Positions 45,962 to 58,007 of a DNA stretch of 64,000 nucleotides are shown here, piece after piece (position 1 is the stretch's first letter; each line of letters starts with the position of its first letter). The position numbers and the translations under genes are program-made. The notes beneath the pieces are model-generated. The model saw nothing but the letters and a program-made list of their open reading frames with translations. It was not told the origin of the DNA and ran no database searches. Source of the DNA: Calcarisporiella thermophila CBS 279.70 (taxonomy: Eukaryota > Calcarisporiellomycota); the NCBI RefSeq assembly GCF_041956535.1, contig NW_027192210.1:380021-444020 (forward strand), in the 5' to 3' direction.

Positions 45962-48900
45962 TCATCGTCTGTTCATTTCCAGGTCATCCAGTGAAAAAGG
46001 AACGCTCCTTCTGCCATGTTCGGCTGATCGTTGTCTCTCGGAAAGGGAAAAGGACCTCTGATGGGGTTGAATATGAGAGGAATGCCGCCTTGATGGGTGT
46101 CGATCCGAATCATAGCGGTTGAATATTGCATCTCCTCCACGCCCGGGAGATATGGCGCTCCAGCCTCCGCCAAAGCGTAAATCATCACCAGCTAGTTGTT
46201 CATACAGTTGAGGACTGTGCTCCTTGCGGGCGATGTATTTGAGAACATCTTTCACTGTCACTAGCCCTACGAGTCGTCCAGCGTGCTCAATTAAAATTAC
46301 GCGTGGCCTGTAAACAAAAAGGCTTCATTAAAATTCCACGGTTATTTAAACCAAAATACGCCATATTACCCCATTTTTTTGAAGAGTTCCATGACGGTTT
46401 CAAGGGGAAGTCGAGGGTGGACGGCAATTGGAGTCTGTATCAAAAGTTAGAGTCTTTGTTAACAATGGTTGTCAAAGGGATGCATGTATACAAAGTATAT
46501 TAAACCTGGTCGATATACGGCCCGAAATCAATAAAGTTGGAGGTGCTTTCACCATTTTCCTCCAGATCAGCTAGGCTGTTTGGAAACTCTTCGGTAGTGA
46601 AAAAGCAGTGTGCGGAGTTGGACACGCCACGAACACGTTTTGCTTTGTCTATATTAATTTGATCAATTAAGAATAGAATTTACTGCAGCCTTTGAGAATA
46701 TGAGCTCACCAATTGCATACTTGAGTTCAGATCTTCCGATGAATCCTAACAGAACCATGCTCTTCTTATCCTGTACCACAGGGAAACCTTGATACGCAGT
46801 CTCATGTAAAATTACATCTAATTTTAAAGGTTAAGGACTCTCGATCTGAGAAGAATTAGAGCTTGGACTTACCAATTTCATCCAGTCGCTGCCCAGTAGC
46901 AGATAACACCACCAAATCCCGTTGCATCACATGAGATACTAAAGATATATTGATAGAAGCGTGAGTCGTATTGGTAAAGCGAAACCAGGGAAAGGAGGGC
47001 TACCAGGTACACCAAAGGTATGCTCCTCTTTATCGAGGAAAGGGTATCCGTTTAACTGAATATATCTATCAGCAGTAAAAGTTAGGAGTTAAGGAGTAAA
47101 AGTGGTGCGAAGAAAGGTCAAAAAACGTCTGAAAGCAAAAGGATATATTCCGCCCTTGGAAAACCAGTCGCCAACTGCCTTTGTGACCATCAAAGTGATC
47201 TTTGATAAATAGGGTAATTATTTTCCTCATATAATCAAAGTAGTATTAAAAATGCACTACTCTTACCATTGTCGGAAGAATATAGTTGAGCGCACCGGTG
47301 AGCTCAAACATAATAACCACTACCGAGACTATATAAAAATAATTGCTTTAGGAGTAAGATTGGGTTACAATTAAACTAAAACCTACTAGTAATCCTCATG
47401 ACTCCTCTGTTGAGATTTTAATATACAAAATGTTTAACGATAAATATATGCTTATATTTATGGATAGCAAAGTTTACCCTAGCGCTGCTGCCGCACCAAG
47501 AAATGCATAAGTTCCGGGGGTGATACACTAATACCAAGATCAATAAAGATTGACAACAATCAAATAAATAAGCAAAGATGTACTCACGGTAACATCTTTC
47601 GCAAGTTTACAACTTGCAAAAAGGAAAAAGTCGGGATATGCTCTATTGAATTTCGTACAATTATAAGTAATATTAAGATAATAAAAAAACAAGTGGGCTT
47701 ACTGTTGCCATGCTTTCACAATCACACCAACCATTCGGCCAAATGTCGCACCGATCGCCATGGATGGAACAAAAATACCCGCAGGCACCTATGTTCAGAA
47801 TGAGAATTCAAAGGGCCGAAAAACATTAACGACCAGTATGTTTATAGGGATAGTAACCTTAGCACCATAGGAAACTATTGTTCCAAGTGTGCGCAAGACC
47901 ATAGCCAAAAAAAGTAGAGCTACAATTCTACGTGCTTCTGTTGCGCTGTCAAGTAAAATATCCAATATCAGATAAGTAGCCATGATCAATAACTGGAAAA
48001 GCGTGCTTCATTAACGAAAATGCCAACTTACACACAGAGCCCGTAGTAATCTTCATTTCCCTCGCATTCACGAAACAGAATGCCCATAATCTCTGTCATA
48101 TCAATACGAAGAAATACATTGAAATAACCAATTAGGGCAGTTATTCCCGCAAGCGCTCCAGCTTCCATCACGGGGTAATCTTTGAGATATTTTTTTCGAA
48201 AGGCAACCACCTTCAGGTTGTATTTAATCATCAAAGCACCATAGATACCCTGAAAAGCAAACAAGATTGGTCCAAGTTATTTGATTTGATAGAGAAATCG
48301 AATATCCTACCCCGAATACTCCAAGGAGAACAAAAAAGACAACCTCGAACCACTAGAATAGATATATTGGAATGTCATCATCCATCCGTCAGATATTGAT
48401 ATAGAAAATACTCACATGCCAATCTCGATTGTAGGAGACTTGGAACATGACCAGTTTACCGGTGCGAAAGGGATTCATTGCCTAATATAGAGCAACATTT
48501 GAGTCTGTGCAATCCAGCTGGGCTAATAAAAACAATATCAACCTCGAGAACAAACGTTGCCACTAGTGCACAATAAAAGCTCCTCCACATAGTTTTCATC
48601 GGAAAATTCGAGCACATTTCCTACGATTGAACAAGAGGCTCAAAAGGATGTTAATGAAGCAATCTATATCGACATATGCTTACTTCGAGGGAAAAGAGCA
48701 CACCCCCAATCGGAGATCCAAAAGCAACGGCTACCCCTGCTGCACTCGAGGCGGCAATGATCTCTCGTGTTTTTGCCTTGTTGCGCTTATATTTGCCAAA
48801 CATTCTTGACACTACATTTCCCACACAGCAAGCCATGTGTACCGAGGGGCCTTCTTTTCCGATGGAAAGACCAGATGCGACAGAGAGGGCCTATATATAA

Positions 48901-49996
48901 AATTTGAATAAGAGTATTGTTAACATTTAGCACCATGAAAATTTATATGTCAAACTGACCAAACCGATACTCTTCATCAGCAGTGTCCAGCCGCCAAGAA
49001 AACCCTTCATAACGAATCCAGCTATTCATATATGCGTTTTTAATAATAACTCTTGGTGACTTCAGGAAGAGCAGTGCTCACCTAAAATACACTTTATCTC
49101 TGAAATGCCAGACCCCGCTGCGTACGGAGCAAAAATTCGTACAAGGTGAGCACAAGTAGTCGCAAATAATATCTAGAAACAAAGAGAGGGGCAGTTATGA
49201 TGGGGATTGAAGCGACAGTGAATCGAAGATTTATCCAATGATTTTCTTACGGAAAAAATAACATAGAATAACCAGTTCACGATAGTAACTCCTCGTGGCA
49301 TATTAAAAGCAGAACTCCAGTCAGTCCAGTCAAGACATGAGCCATCTATCACAAGAATACTTATTAGTGATTTCTAAAAGAACGGCCACTTTCATATCGT
49401 TAGTACCTTCTTCCTCCACACCCCAGCAGCAGAATTTTTGATTTAACCACCATCCAGTTGAACAGTAACCAAGTTTTATGTCTGATAACCATTCTGTGAT
49501 AATTGCAATTATTGCGGAATTGATCCCTATTAGAGTGCCTAGACGGAGAAGCGAGAAGTGTGAGCATATTGAATGAGAATGTCCTCCACCCATTTCTCAC
49601 TCACCCACGATGGATACAACTATCCAAGCTTGACCGGCTTCATATGATTTACGTATATATGACCGCCACGAATTGTCTTGTTGGCGATAAAATGCTGATA
49701 CACGCCATCTCTCTTTAATCGCATCCTGCACCCAGTCTAAAAGAAAATGGAATTAGAAAATTCTAAAATGCCCTTTATAAAAATGCACTTCTAACCTGTT
49801 GTTGTAAAATCTTCGTAACGCTTAATTTCTTCCAGCTCACGGTCAATCCGCTCACGTAGCCCCGCTCGGTTAGAGAAAGACGTGGATCTGGAGCAGAAAT
49901 AATGTGTGAAACCCAACGTTGCAGTTTTACTTTGAAAACGCTACTCTCATACCTTGTTTGCGAATTTGTTAGTGTTTGCTCTTCTGTTCGTGTCAT
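45962..49996 (-). CDS. GEF1: CLC-family chloride channel/antiporter (Gef1/ClC-3 type)
   Basis: This minus-strand gene has more than fifteen short exons. The start at 49996 gives [15 protein letters not shown], then [18 protein letters not shown]-like cytosolic sequence ([18 protein letters not shown]) and [12 protein letters not shown]. Ion-pathway motifs are [13 protein letters not shown] and [18 protein letters not shown], the latter with the gating Glu of proton-coupled CLCs, then [20 protein letters not shown]. The C-terminus has a CBS pair ending [19 protein letters not shown] and an Arg/Ser-rich tail. Gef1-type proteins acidify Golgi or endosomal lumen by chloride-proton exchange. The GSGIS/GKEGP pair and the CBS end support the class. 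Exact exon borders were not all resolved. Confidence 0.9.
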
Positions 49997-50265
49997 TATG
50001 GGGCATAATTAATTGAAATAACTCTCTGCAGAATCTCTCCATCAATAAGACTTTTCAAATAATTTCAGAATATCTGATTGACTGCATACTATTTTCGGTA
50101 GAGTTTGATTTCACTTAAAAGCAAGTTAAAAACAGATAATTATTATCACTAATGGGTCCCAATGCAGAAGGCAAACTAGCAGAGCAGCAAAAAAAAATAT
50201 TTATATATATTTTACTTTATGAATTCCCCAATAAAAAATAAAAGGAAATAAGCTCCAAATATCAT

Positions 50266-51020
50266 CTACTCAGATTTCTCCGGTTGCTTCTCCTTTTCCT
50301 CCTCCTTTTCCTCCTCCATTTCCTCCTCCTCTTCCTCTTCTTCCTCCTCCTCTTCCTCTTCTTCCTCCTCTCCACCTAGATCAGGCTCTCCCAATCCACC
50401 CCCTTGCTGCATAAGATCTGAGAAGTCCATACCGGCGAAATCGTTCTTGCCGCCGAATTCTTCCTCTTCATCATCGTCCTCATCCCTCCACCTATCGAAA
50501 TCGGTGCGCAGGAAAGAAAGCTTTCCTGGCTGTTTCTGAAGGCGTTGCCAGTAAGGCTTTCCTTCTTCTTTCTTCTTGATGAGAAGGAAGATATCGCGGG
50601 CATTAACAGATTTCTTCGAGATCTGCAATTGAGAAAAAAAAAGTACATATAGTTCAACATCTTCGATGAAGCGGATTTTTGTTTCATAAAACCGATAGAT
50701 ATATACCTCAGGATTAACTTCGGAGAAAAATTCAATTTCAAACTCGTACTCTTTATGGCTGTCCCCGGCGACTCCCTTGAAAGAGAGCTTCGTTGGCGTC
50801 AGATCAATCTGTGGATTCTCCGCCTCTTGAATCTGAATCGTTATATAGAGTTCATTTTGTCGCTGTGCCCAAAGTACCTCGGGGTGAAGTGTTTTGCTAT
50901 ATATGTACAGTATTAATCAATAAGCTCTTCGAAGAGAGAAAATATCATCAAATAAAATGATCTCCATCAAGGGATTCAAAAACGCGTTTTTCTTAGTAAA
51001 TGAGTAATTTACCTAGCCAT
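50266..51020 (-). CDS. SBA1: p23/Sba1 Hsp90 co-chaperone
   Basis: Three exons (51013-51020, 50707-50896, 50266-50622) give 184 residues. The first exon contributes only eight nt (ATG GCT AG), giving MASKTLHPEVLWAQRQNELY. The CS beta-sandwich continues through LTPTKLSFKGVAGDSHKEYE to PYWQRLQKQPGKLSFLRTDF and DRWRDEDDDEE, the conserved end of p23. The C-terminal tail is Gly/Met-rich (FAGMDFSDLMQQGGG) and ends in a long poly-Glu tract before KQPEKSE. The protein binds the closed ATP state of Hsp90 and slows ATP hydrolysis. The gene is divergent from ESF2 and shares a short promoter with it. Confidence 0.95.
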
Positions 51021-51238
51021 ATTTCTTCAATCAAGCTTGAGGTGGTCGCAAAATAAAAGCTGGAAGTATGCAAAAAGCAACAAGAGCAAAAGGTGATAAA
51101 CAAGAAGAAAAAAAAAGTACGAGGGAAAAAGACCAAAAAGTTTCGCGAGTGTTCTTTAGTGACGTCACAGAAATTCATGACTGTCTTTGATAAATAAACA
51201 GTTAGAAAACTTACTAGATTCTTCGTTTTCATTCTACG
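51021..51238. promoter_or_regulatory. Divergent promoter SBA1 / ESF2
   Basis: 218 nt separate the start codons. The region contains a palindromic CRE-like octamer about 80 nt from the ESF2 start. Confidence 0.55.
51160..51167. promoter_or_regulatory. CRE-like palindrome TGACGTCA
   Basis: A second exact TGACGTCA, again within GTGACGTCAC, lies between divergent genes. It matches the Atf1/CREB-type bZIP consensus. Function is inferred. Confidence 0.5.
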
Positions 51239-52289
51239 ATGGATTTCCACGGCTTGTCAAAAGAGGAGGAAGAAGAGAGAATCACAGATCTAGAGGAAGA
51301 AGAGGAAAATGAAAGCAAGATAAAGTCTGTAAAATCCCGGCATTCTCCCGCTGAGGAGGAGAGTGAAAGCGAGAGTGAGGAGGATAATGAGAGTGACTCA
51401 GAAGAGAAGAAAGAGGCGAACACAACGGCAGAAGAAGCATCAGCCAAACCCAAGAAGAAGGGGAAGAAAAAAGTTAAACCTCTTACCCCTGAGGAACTTG
51501 CTAAGTGGCAGGAAGAGCAAAATCGAACAGGCATTGTTTATATTTCAAGAGTACCTCCTTTCATGAAACCGCAAAAAATCCGACAACTATTATCGCAATA
51601 TGGAGAGATAGGCCGAGTGTATTTAGCCCCAGAAGGTAGATAAGCAGTGGATAACATCCACCTATTCGTAGTAGCCTTTACTTATGCATTTGCTGTAGAT
51701 CCTAAAATTGCTAAACGACGGAAAAAATACGGTGGCAACAAGAAGAAAAACTTCGACGAAGGCTGGGTAGAGTTCAAGGATAAACGTATTGCAAAGCTGG
51801 TTGCAAAAACGCTTAATACACAACCGATGGGAGGGAGTAAACGGGGTTTCTATCACGACGATTTATGGAATATAAAATACCTGCCTAAGTTCAAGTGGCA
51901 TCACCTCACTGAACAGATTGGTGATTATCCTTTTGATCCGTGTGCTTTAACTTAACATCATCTAATATATGCTTATTATAGCTTATGAGAATGCCGCCAG
52001 ACAACAACGTCTCCGTGCAGAAATAGCTCAAGCAAAGAGAGAAAATCAAGCCTATATTCAGAACGTGGAGAGAGCTAAGATGGTGAAGAGCATGGAGGAG
52101 CGTGACGCAAAACGAAAAACAAAACGTAAAGCTCCAGAAGAAGAGACGGAAGAGAAAAAGCGAACAAATGATGAAATTCGACGAAGCTTCAAGCAGCGCA
52201 AAATTATTGATCGAGAAGCCAAGGTCGAGAAGGAGACAGAGTCGCCAATTGCTCCAGAAATGAAGAATATCTTGAGCAAAGTGTTTTAA
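51239..52289 (+). CDS. ESF2: Esf2/ABT1, small-subunit ribosome biogenesis RNA-binding protein
   Basis: Three exons (51239-51635, 51699-51920, 51982-52289) give 308 residues. An acidic Ser/Glu-rich N-terminus of about 80 residues is followed by a Lys-rich patch and the [61 protein letters not shown]. The Esf2/ABT1 marker [20 protein letters not shown] then follows. The C-terminus is a charged helix ([17 protein letters not shown]) rich in Lys. The protein acts in the nucleolus in U3-dependent processing of 18S rRNA and helps the Dbp8 helicase. Domain order and length match the family. Confidence 0.95.
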
Positions 52290-52517
52290 AACTAATTCCG
52301 TTGTATTTTTTTCCCCCTTCATTGTGCATTTCTTTTTCTTGTCTAATTTAATCAAAAGGACTATTCATAATAGAACGAGAAAAACAATCTTCTCCTAATG
52401 TTATTCCAAGAATGAAAACAAGTCGAATTATATACATTTACATCAGTTAGTAGTGAAAATAAAAAGAAATAGATATTGATCAAAGTATAGTGTTCTTGAA
52501 ATAATTAAACCTATCAT

Positions 52518-53068
52518 TCAGCTGCAACTCAGGCAATTTACCTGTTCCTCGCGAGCATCGTAGCTAATGTTAAGACATAATGGCAGAAAATTAATCATGA
52601 AATTCCTGTCCTAACCAAAATCAAGCCTTCACCTTATTGTAGAACATACTCCACAGTAGCTTCCTTGACACTTCACACACATATTCAAGCACCGCGAACA
52701 AACAGGGTGCTCGCAGAAATCGCAACGTCTCAAAGAACAACCCGCACAGCGACATCGATAACATGCACCTATCCATGGCTGGATCCCCTCTCCCTTCCAG
52801 CCTTCAGCTATTGCTTTTCCCTTATTTTTACTGTGTAAACCAGCAGGAAAAGACTGTGAGCCTTCATCCTGATGAGCTATTTGACGTTGGCCATCAAACA
52901 GGAGGCGATTTGTGCGAGCTGTCGAAGGAGAAATCATTAGGGATTTTTTCTTAAATGTACTAGAATACGAAATATACCATATATACTCGGCCAATCGAAC
53001 TCAAAGCGACCCTTTTGCTTATTCAATGGGCAGATTTCATCGAAAGGGTTTTTACGTTTACCTGGCAT
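52518..53068 (-). CDS. Siva-like Cys-rich zinc-binding protein
   Basis: Three exons (53001-53068, 52633-52959, 52518-52563) give 146 residues. The first intron would be only 41 nt. The start MPGKRKNPFDE resembles the Siva N-terminus, and the middle has STARTNRLLFDGQRQ like the Siva KTKRLLF block. The C-terminal third has at least twelve Cys: CYRCRCAGCSLRRCDFC, then CSRCLNMCVKCQGSYCGVC and a last exon encoding SYDAREEQVNCLSCS. This spacing follows the Siva zinc-binding region. In animals Siva is a pro-apoptotic adaptor of TNF-receptor-family signalling; a fungal role is unknown. A further ATG at 53077 would add three residues. Identity is from motif order and is likely but not proven. Confidence 0.72.
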
Positions 53069-53288
53069 GCTAACCATTATTATTAGAAACTAAATAAAAC
53101 AGTTTAAAAAAACGAGGAAAATTTTCGATTTAATCTACACGAATTAAATATGGGTAATCAATGAGCGCAAAAAAAAAACGCGTTACTAAGCCCAAATAAT
53201 TTAACAATAACGCGTTGAAAATACGATATATTGGCCTTTAACGTATATCAATACGTTTTACTTTGATCCCAGGGAAAAATAAAGTAGT

Positions 53289-54161
53289 ATGTTGCCACCA
53301 GCATTACGGCATGGGTTCTCACCTTATGAGATCGAATTCCTGGCTGAAAATGAGTTAATTGACATACTCCCCTCTTATAAAATGGATCCATTACATCTGA
53401 TCTGTGTAATTCAATTGCTTTACTATATTTTTTGGATGTTAACCGCATTATAACCAGCATCATATTTTTTTGGCTTATAGGGAACCTATGGACCTTTTCA
53501 GCCCCCTAAACGCACCCAGGTACCACTATGGCTTGCCTTGACACTGAAAAAACATCAAAAGTGCTCAATTATCCCTCCAGAATGGCTCACGATAGGTAAC
53601 AGGCGAACTCTATTCTATCTCGTTTAATGTGGCCTCACGGTGTTTTATTTTAGAATATTTAGAAAAGACCCTTGAAGAGGAGCGAGAGCATAGCGATAGA
53701 TTTAGCGAGATGCCATATCGATATATGGAAACGGCCCATCTTCTGCTCGAAAGGTATACATACCTTGTCCTCGCCTATACCTATTACTCATATTCTTTCA
53801 CTAGTGCGACAGATGATATTCAGGATGTCAATGAAATTCGGGCCCTGCTCAAAGACTTACGCGAAGCACGACAAGTGAAAGTTCGCGAGGGTATGCTTGC
53901 ACTCGAACCAACCTATATTCAGGTAAACAAACCCTCTGCCTTTTTTATTTCAGCTCTTCCCTCTGCGTAAATAAAATATAACAATCTTTATTTCAAAAGA
54001 TGGACAATCTCAGCCTAATGGAAATTAACGAGATTCGACCGCTCTTCGCTCAGGCATTTAACGATCTTCACCGGCTGACTCGCAGCATGGAGGAGGATAT
54101 CGACATGTCAGATGCACACATGCCCTCTAGTTCAGCTATTAACAGCTCTCAAAACATTTAA
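53289..54161 (+). CDS. PSF2: GINS complex subunit Psf2
   Basis: Five exons (53289-53405, 53481-53595, 53654-53753, 53805-53922, 54000-54161) give 203 residues, normal for Psf2. Motifs in order are [95 protein letters not shown] and [24 protein letters not shown], with Cdc45 and Mcm2-7, forms the replicative helicase. The C-terminus after the helical core is short and acidic. Confidence 0.95.
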
Positions 54162-54463
54162 ATTTTAAATAATTTTTGTATTATATCTGCAAATTCTATC
54201 TCCCTTTTCTTGCTCTATTGACACTATATAATAATCAACCGCAGGTACTCCTTTGTACATTTTATGGAAAAATAGCGAAATAGAAGCAAAAAGTACCAAT
54301 CAATGCTATAGCCTTCTAATCAAATTGCATTTTTATTCTTGTAAATGGGATTAAGAGTTAACGTTGAGGAGGGGAATGGAGGGTCCGCGGGTTGAGCTAA
54401 TAAACACTTTCATAATAAAACCTAAGCAAAGGGTGAGAGGAAGTAAGTTTCGACCCGAACCAT
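54162..54463. other. Convergent 3' intergenic spacer
   Basis: About 300 nt between the PSF2 and mitochondrial uL1 stop codons, AT-rich, with no gene seen. Confidence 0.4.
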
Positions 54464-55537
54464 TTAAGCAATAGGAGTAACTAATCGAACAAACGGTAGT
54501 GTACCTTTTTTATCTTGAGCCTTTCCGATAGCTCGAACTTCCTCCAAAATTGCATTAACATTATCTAACATAAACATTGTCAAAATTAGTTTTAGAATCC
54601 TCTTAGCAGTTGGAGTTGCTAAGTGATCTACCTTGGATATCTTGGAAAGCAAATCCGACTCTAGCAATGGCCGTATGTACGATGCCCGTTTTATCAGAAC
54701 GGAAATCAAACGATGACTGTGAGAATTTAACTGCTCCTGCAATATCCTCTGTGACAGTTCCTGTTATTATATAATAGCAATAAAAAAAAAGAAAAATTAG
54801 TTCTATGTAAGTACTTTAGCTTTTTTTTCAGCTACAGTACCTTTCTTTACTGTTGGCATTAATCCCCTTGGGCCAAGTATCCGTGCGATTTTCTGGACCG
54901 AAGGAAGAAGATCAGGGGTAGCTATGCATTTATCAAAATCTAGTTTTCCGCTTTTGATCTAAATAAAAAGAAAACATTAATCATGAACCCAGCTCAATCA
55001 CAAATATAAAGAAATCCACTAACCTCCTCAATTAACTCTGAGCCTCCAACAATTTGAGCACCAGCTTGCTTCGCCTCCTCTGCCTTTTTACCCTCGGCAA
55101 ACACAAGAATCCTTGTCTCATCTGTCACGCTCTTTGGAAGTGTTAATGCAGATCGGATTGGCTGCGATTGTTTATCCCATTTGCATTGAATGTGCAATTC
55201 TATACGGTGCCCGGGGTTGCCTACCTCATAAGCCTAGGAGTGAAATAGAATAATTAGGGATTCAATCTTAAGCAATTTTGGAACATATGCAGCTTACCTT
55301 AATTACATTAACAGCATCCTCTAGTGGTATCTCATTGGGATCTCGAGTCTTCAGCTTCTTCTTAGTTGCATAGCCGCGCGTAGATAGAAGCATCTACCAA
55401 AGCCATAACTTTCAATTTATCCATTCAAAATGTGTAGAAAGATCTGGACTAACCGGAGGTAAAGCATTGTGTGCTATTTGTTTCCGTGCGAGTGCATGTA
55501 GAGATGCAACGTTAACTGATCTCAGTTGTGAGAACAT
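54464..55537 (-). CDS. MRPL1: Mitochondrial large-subunit ribosomal protein uL1m
   Basis: Five or so exons from ATG 55537. The N-terminus ([19 protein letters not shown]) is a mitochondrial presequence. The L1 domain follows: [80 protein letters not shown] and [13 protein letters not shown]. The LGPRGLMP motif is diagnostic of L1. The protein forms the L1 stalk at the exit site of the mitochondrial ribosome. Confidence 0.93.
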
Positions 55538-55836
55538 ATTTGAGTAATCGTATATTTTTTGACCTTGATTAAATTATTCGAAATTATGTTTACAAAGAAT
55601 AAATTGCTGCGGAATCACAGTCGCAATTCCAGAGTAATAATTACCCCTTGCAATACTGTATTGAGAGCAGGTCATAGAGTTCAGGTCAGCAATCGCCAGC
55701 ACTCCTCGCGTCACCAATGAATTGAGCATCTTTACAACCTGGAAAACCGTTAAAAGGATGGGACGTAGGTTTAATTTATCTATATTTTAATGGTATTGTT
55801 TATACACGAAATAATAATAAAAATCATGGAAATATT

Positions 55837-56601
55837 CTATAAAATCTGCGAAGGAGGTCCATACACTTCACGACATCGATCTTCGAAAGCTTGAACCATG
55901 CTTTTGCTAACCTGGTCGTGAAAAAGCGTCGAGACCTGGGTGTAAAATGAATTGGCAAACTCAAAAAGGATATGGAATTGTAGTTGGCAACTCCGGAAAT
56001 TAGCAGGATCCGTAACATTAGTGGAAGCGGCAGGAATGTTAGGCGTGAATCTCCATACCGTGGCCAGCTGCCGAAACAGAGAGGTATCCTTTGAGACAGC
56101 CTAGATGCCAAGCTTTAGAAAATGGCCCTGCAGATAAAGACAATACAATAATTTGATCATACCATCACCATATTATATTTTTCGCATGTAACCTCCGAGA
56201 CATAACGCTCTTTAAGAGCCCCAAACCCGATGCCTAGCTCGGCATGGAGGATTTGGCGATTTCCACTGCTATTGAGATTTCGAGTAGAGAGTATCATTGA
56301 GTCAGTGCACCATGGAACAAAGAGCCGGTAATCATCAATGTTGGAAACCACATCATATAGCTGCTTTTGTGAATAGCTTTGAGAGCAGAACAGATGCATG
56401 TCAGCACTATGGAGAATGACCCCAATTATTACAATGGCATTACCCAAGGATTTTCTTCTCCGAATGCTCTTTAGGAGAGGTTTCGCCAAATTGTCGCAGC
56501 GGATTGGGAAGTTCAGGGAGATTCGGCAACCCAAAGAAGGAACGTGCAACACCCACATTAAGTCGTGGTGGCGATATTCTCCTAAGAGCAAATCCAACCA
56601 T
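55837..56601 (-). CDS. COQ10: Coq10, mitochondrial coenzyme Q-binding START-domain protein
   Basis: About three exons from ATG 56601. The first exon encodes MVGFALRRISPPRLNVGVAR, a basic mitochondrial presequence, then LPNLPELPNPLRQFGETS. The START domain begins YSQKQLYDVVSNIDDYRLFV and continues PWCTDSMILSTRN, ELGIGFGALKERYVSEV, the last exon FRQLATVWRFTPN and LQYHILFEFANSFYTQ. It ends MVQAFEDRCREVYGPP. Coq10 chaperones ubiquinone to its sites in the respiratory chain. Another in-frame ATG eight codons upstream (56625) is possible. Confidence 0.93.
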
Positions 56602-57202
56602 CAAGCCTATACAGGAACGGTTCACAACAAAACTTCAATTTGTAAGTACTATTTACTCGTGATTTGTGGCTTACCGATCAAGGATTCGAGCGCATTTCAA
56701 TGTAGTTGAATAATACTTAGGGATAAGATTCTTCTGGTAAAATTACTCTGGGATAAGAGCAAGCATTTATCACCATCGAGAAGTCCAGATTTGCAAGAGC
56801 AAATATAACTAAAACATATATTCTATTTGCTAGGTTTCTCCCAGGCTTCTCATAATACAATAGAATAAAATGAAGTATGCCGTTTAACATGCTGTGGTAA
56901 GAAAGGAAGGGAAACTATACTCGACTTTGTGGGCACTCTAAATTACTGTTTAATGGAGGTACATCTTTTGTTCTACTTCTTTTTTTGGAGGTGTGATCAT
57001 CGTATATACAGGGGGGGAACAGCCGAGCAAAGAGCATATAAATAATTTCTATGTGTGAATTGGAGGCCAAGAGATTTTACGGCGTGTGAAAATGGAATTA
57101 TTGAGATTAGCCTTTTTTAACGCAATCTTATATACCCTAGCCTCGGCGTGGGATTTAAATATACTCTTCAACTTTTGGACTCTCCATACAGCTAATAGCA
57201 AA
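56602..57202. promoter_or_regulatory. Divergent promoter COQ10 / PEBP gene
   Basis: About 600 nt between divergent starts. The segment is AT-rich and includes a G run near 57011-57017. A possible upstream ATG for the PEBP gene lies at 57092 within it. Confidence 0.4.
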
Positions 57203-58007
57203 ATGCCACTCGTAACCATGTCGCAAGCAGCAACCGGTGTGCTGAAAAAGGATGGTGTTATCCCGGACGGTAGCTTGTCATTGGGGCTGATTTTTTTATA
57301 TATCGAAATGAAACCATTTATTTCTTATTTCTTTTCAATCCAGTCATCGATGAATTCAACGCGTCTACTTTACTGACTATTGCTTATGGTGATCATGAAG
57401 TGATCCCGGGAGCCAAATTCACCACTGCTGGTAAAATTGTATGAAGCCAAACATTCTTTTACCCCCCACTAATTATACTTGTATTCCTTAGAGACTCAAT
57501 CCGCCCCCAAAGTGACTTTTCACCCGGAAGAAGACGTCAAGTATACTCTGGCAATGGTAATTTCAATTAACCAAGACCAAAATTGAAACCATGGCTTGAT
57601 TATTCAGTGTATACTTAGACCGATCCCGATGCTCCCTCAAGAGAAAATCCAAAATCCAGAGAATTTCGCCACTGGGTTATCACAGATATTCAAGGTGAGA
57701 TCTATCTTTTTCCTGGGCAGACCTCAGCTCAACAGCGCTAAACACCTTTTCACTAGCGTCCGATGCAGAACATGACGCAAGTAAGAATGCTCGCACTTTA
57801 TCCGCGTACTATCCCCCCAGCCCACCCGCTGGCACCGGCCCACATCGCTACTGCTTCTTGCTCTGGAAGCAGACCATGCCTGAAACGAAATTTGCCCCTC
57901 TCTCGGATGAAGCTAGCGGGCGCAGAAACTGGAGTGCCAGGAAGTTCGCTAAAGAAAATGGGCTAGAACTCGTTGCAGCCACCTTCTTTAACTGTGAGCA
58001 TGCTTAG
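57203..58007 (+). CDS. Phosphatidylethanolamine-binding protein (PEBP/Tfs1 type)
   Basis: Five exons (to 57269, then 57344-57430, 57492-57556, 57619-57694, 57757-58007) give about 181 residues from ATG 57203, a normal PEBP length. An in-frame ATG at 57092 would add 37 mostly hydrophobic residues and cannot be excluded. Signatures are [49 protein letters not shown] and [20 protein letters not shown]. The DPDAPS and GxHR boxes line the anion-binding pocket. Family members include the yeast carboxypeptidase Y inhibitor Tfs1 and kinase-regulating RKIP proteins. The target here is unknown. Confidence 0.93.
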
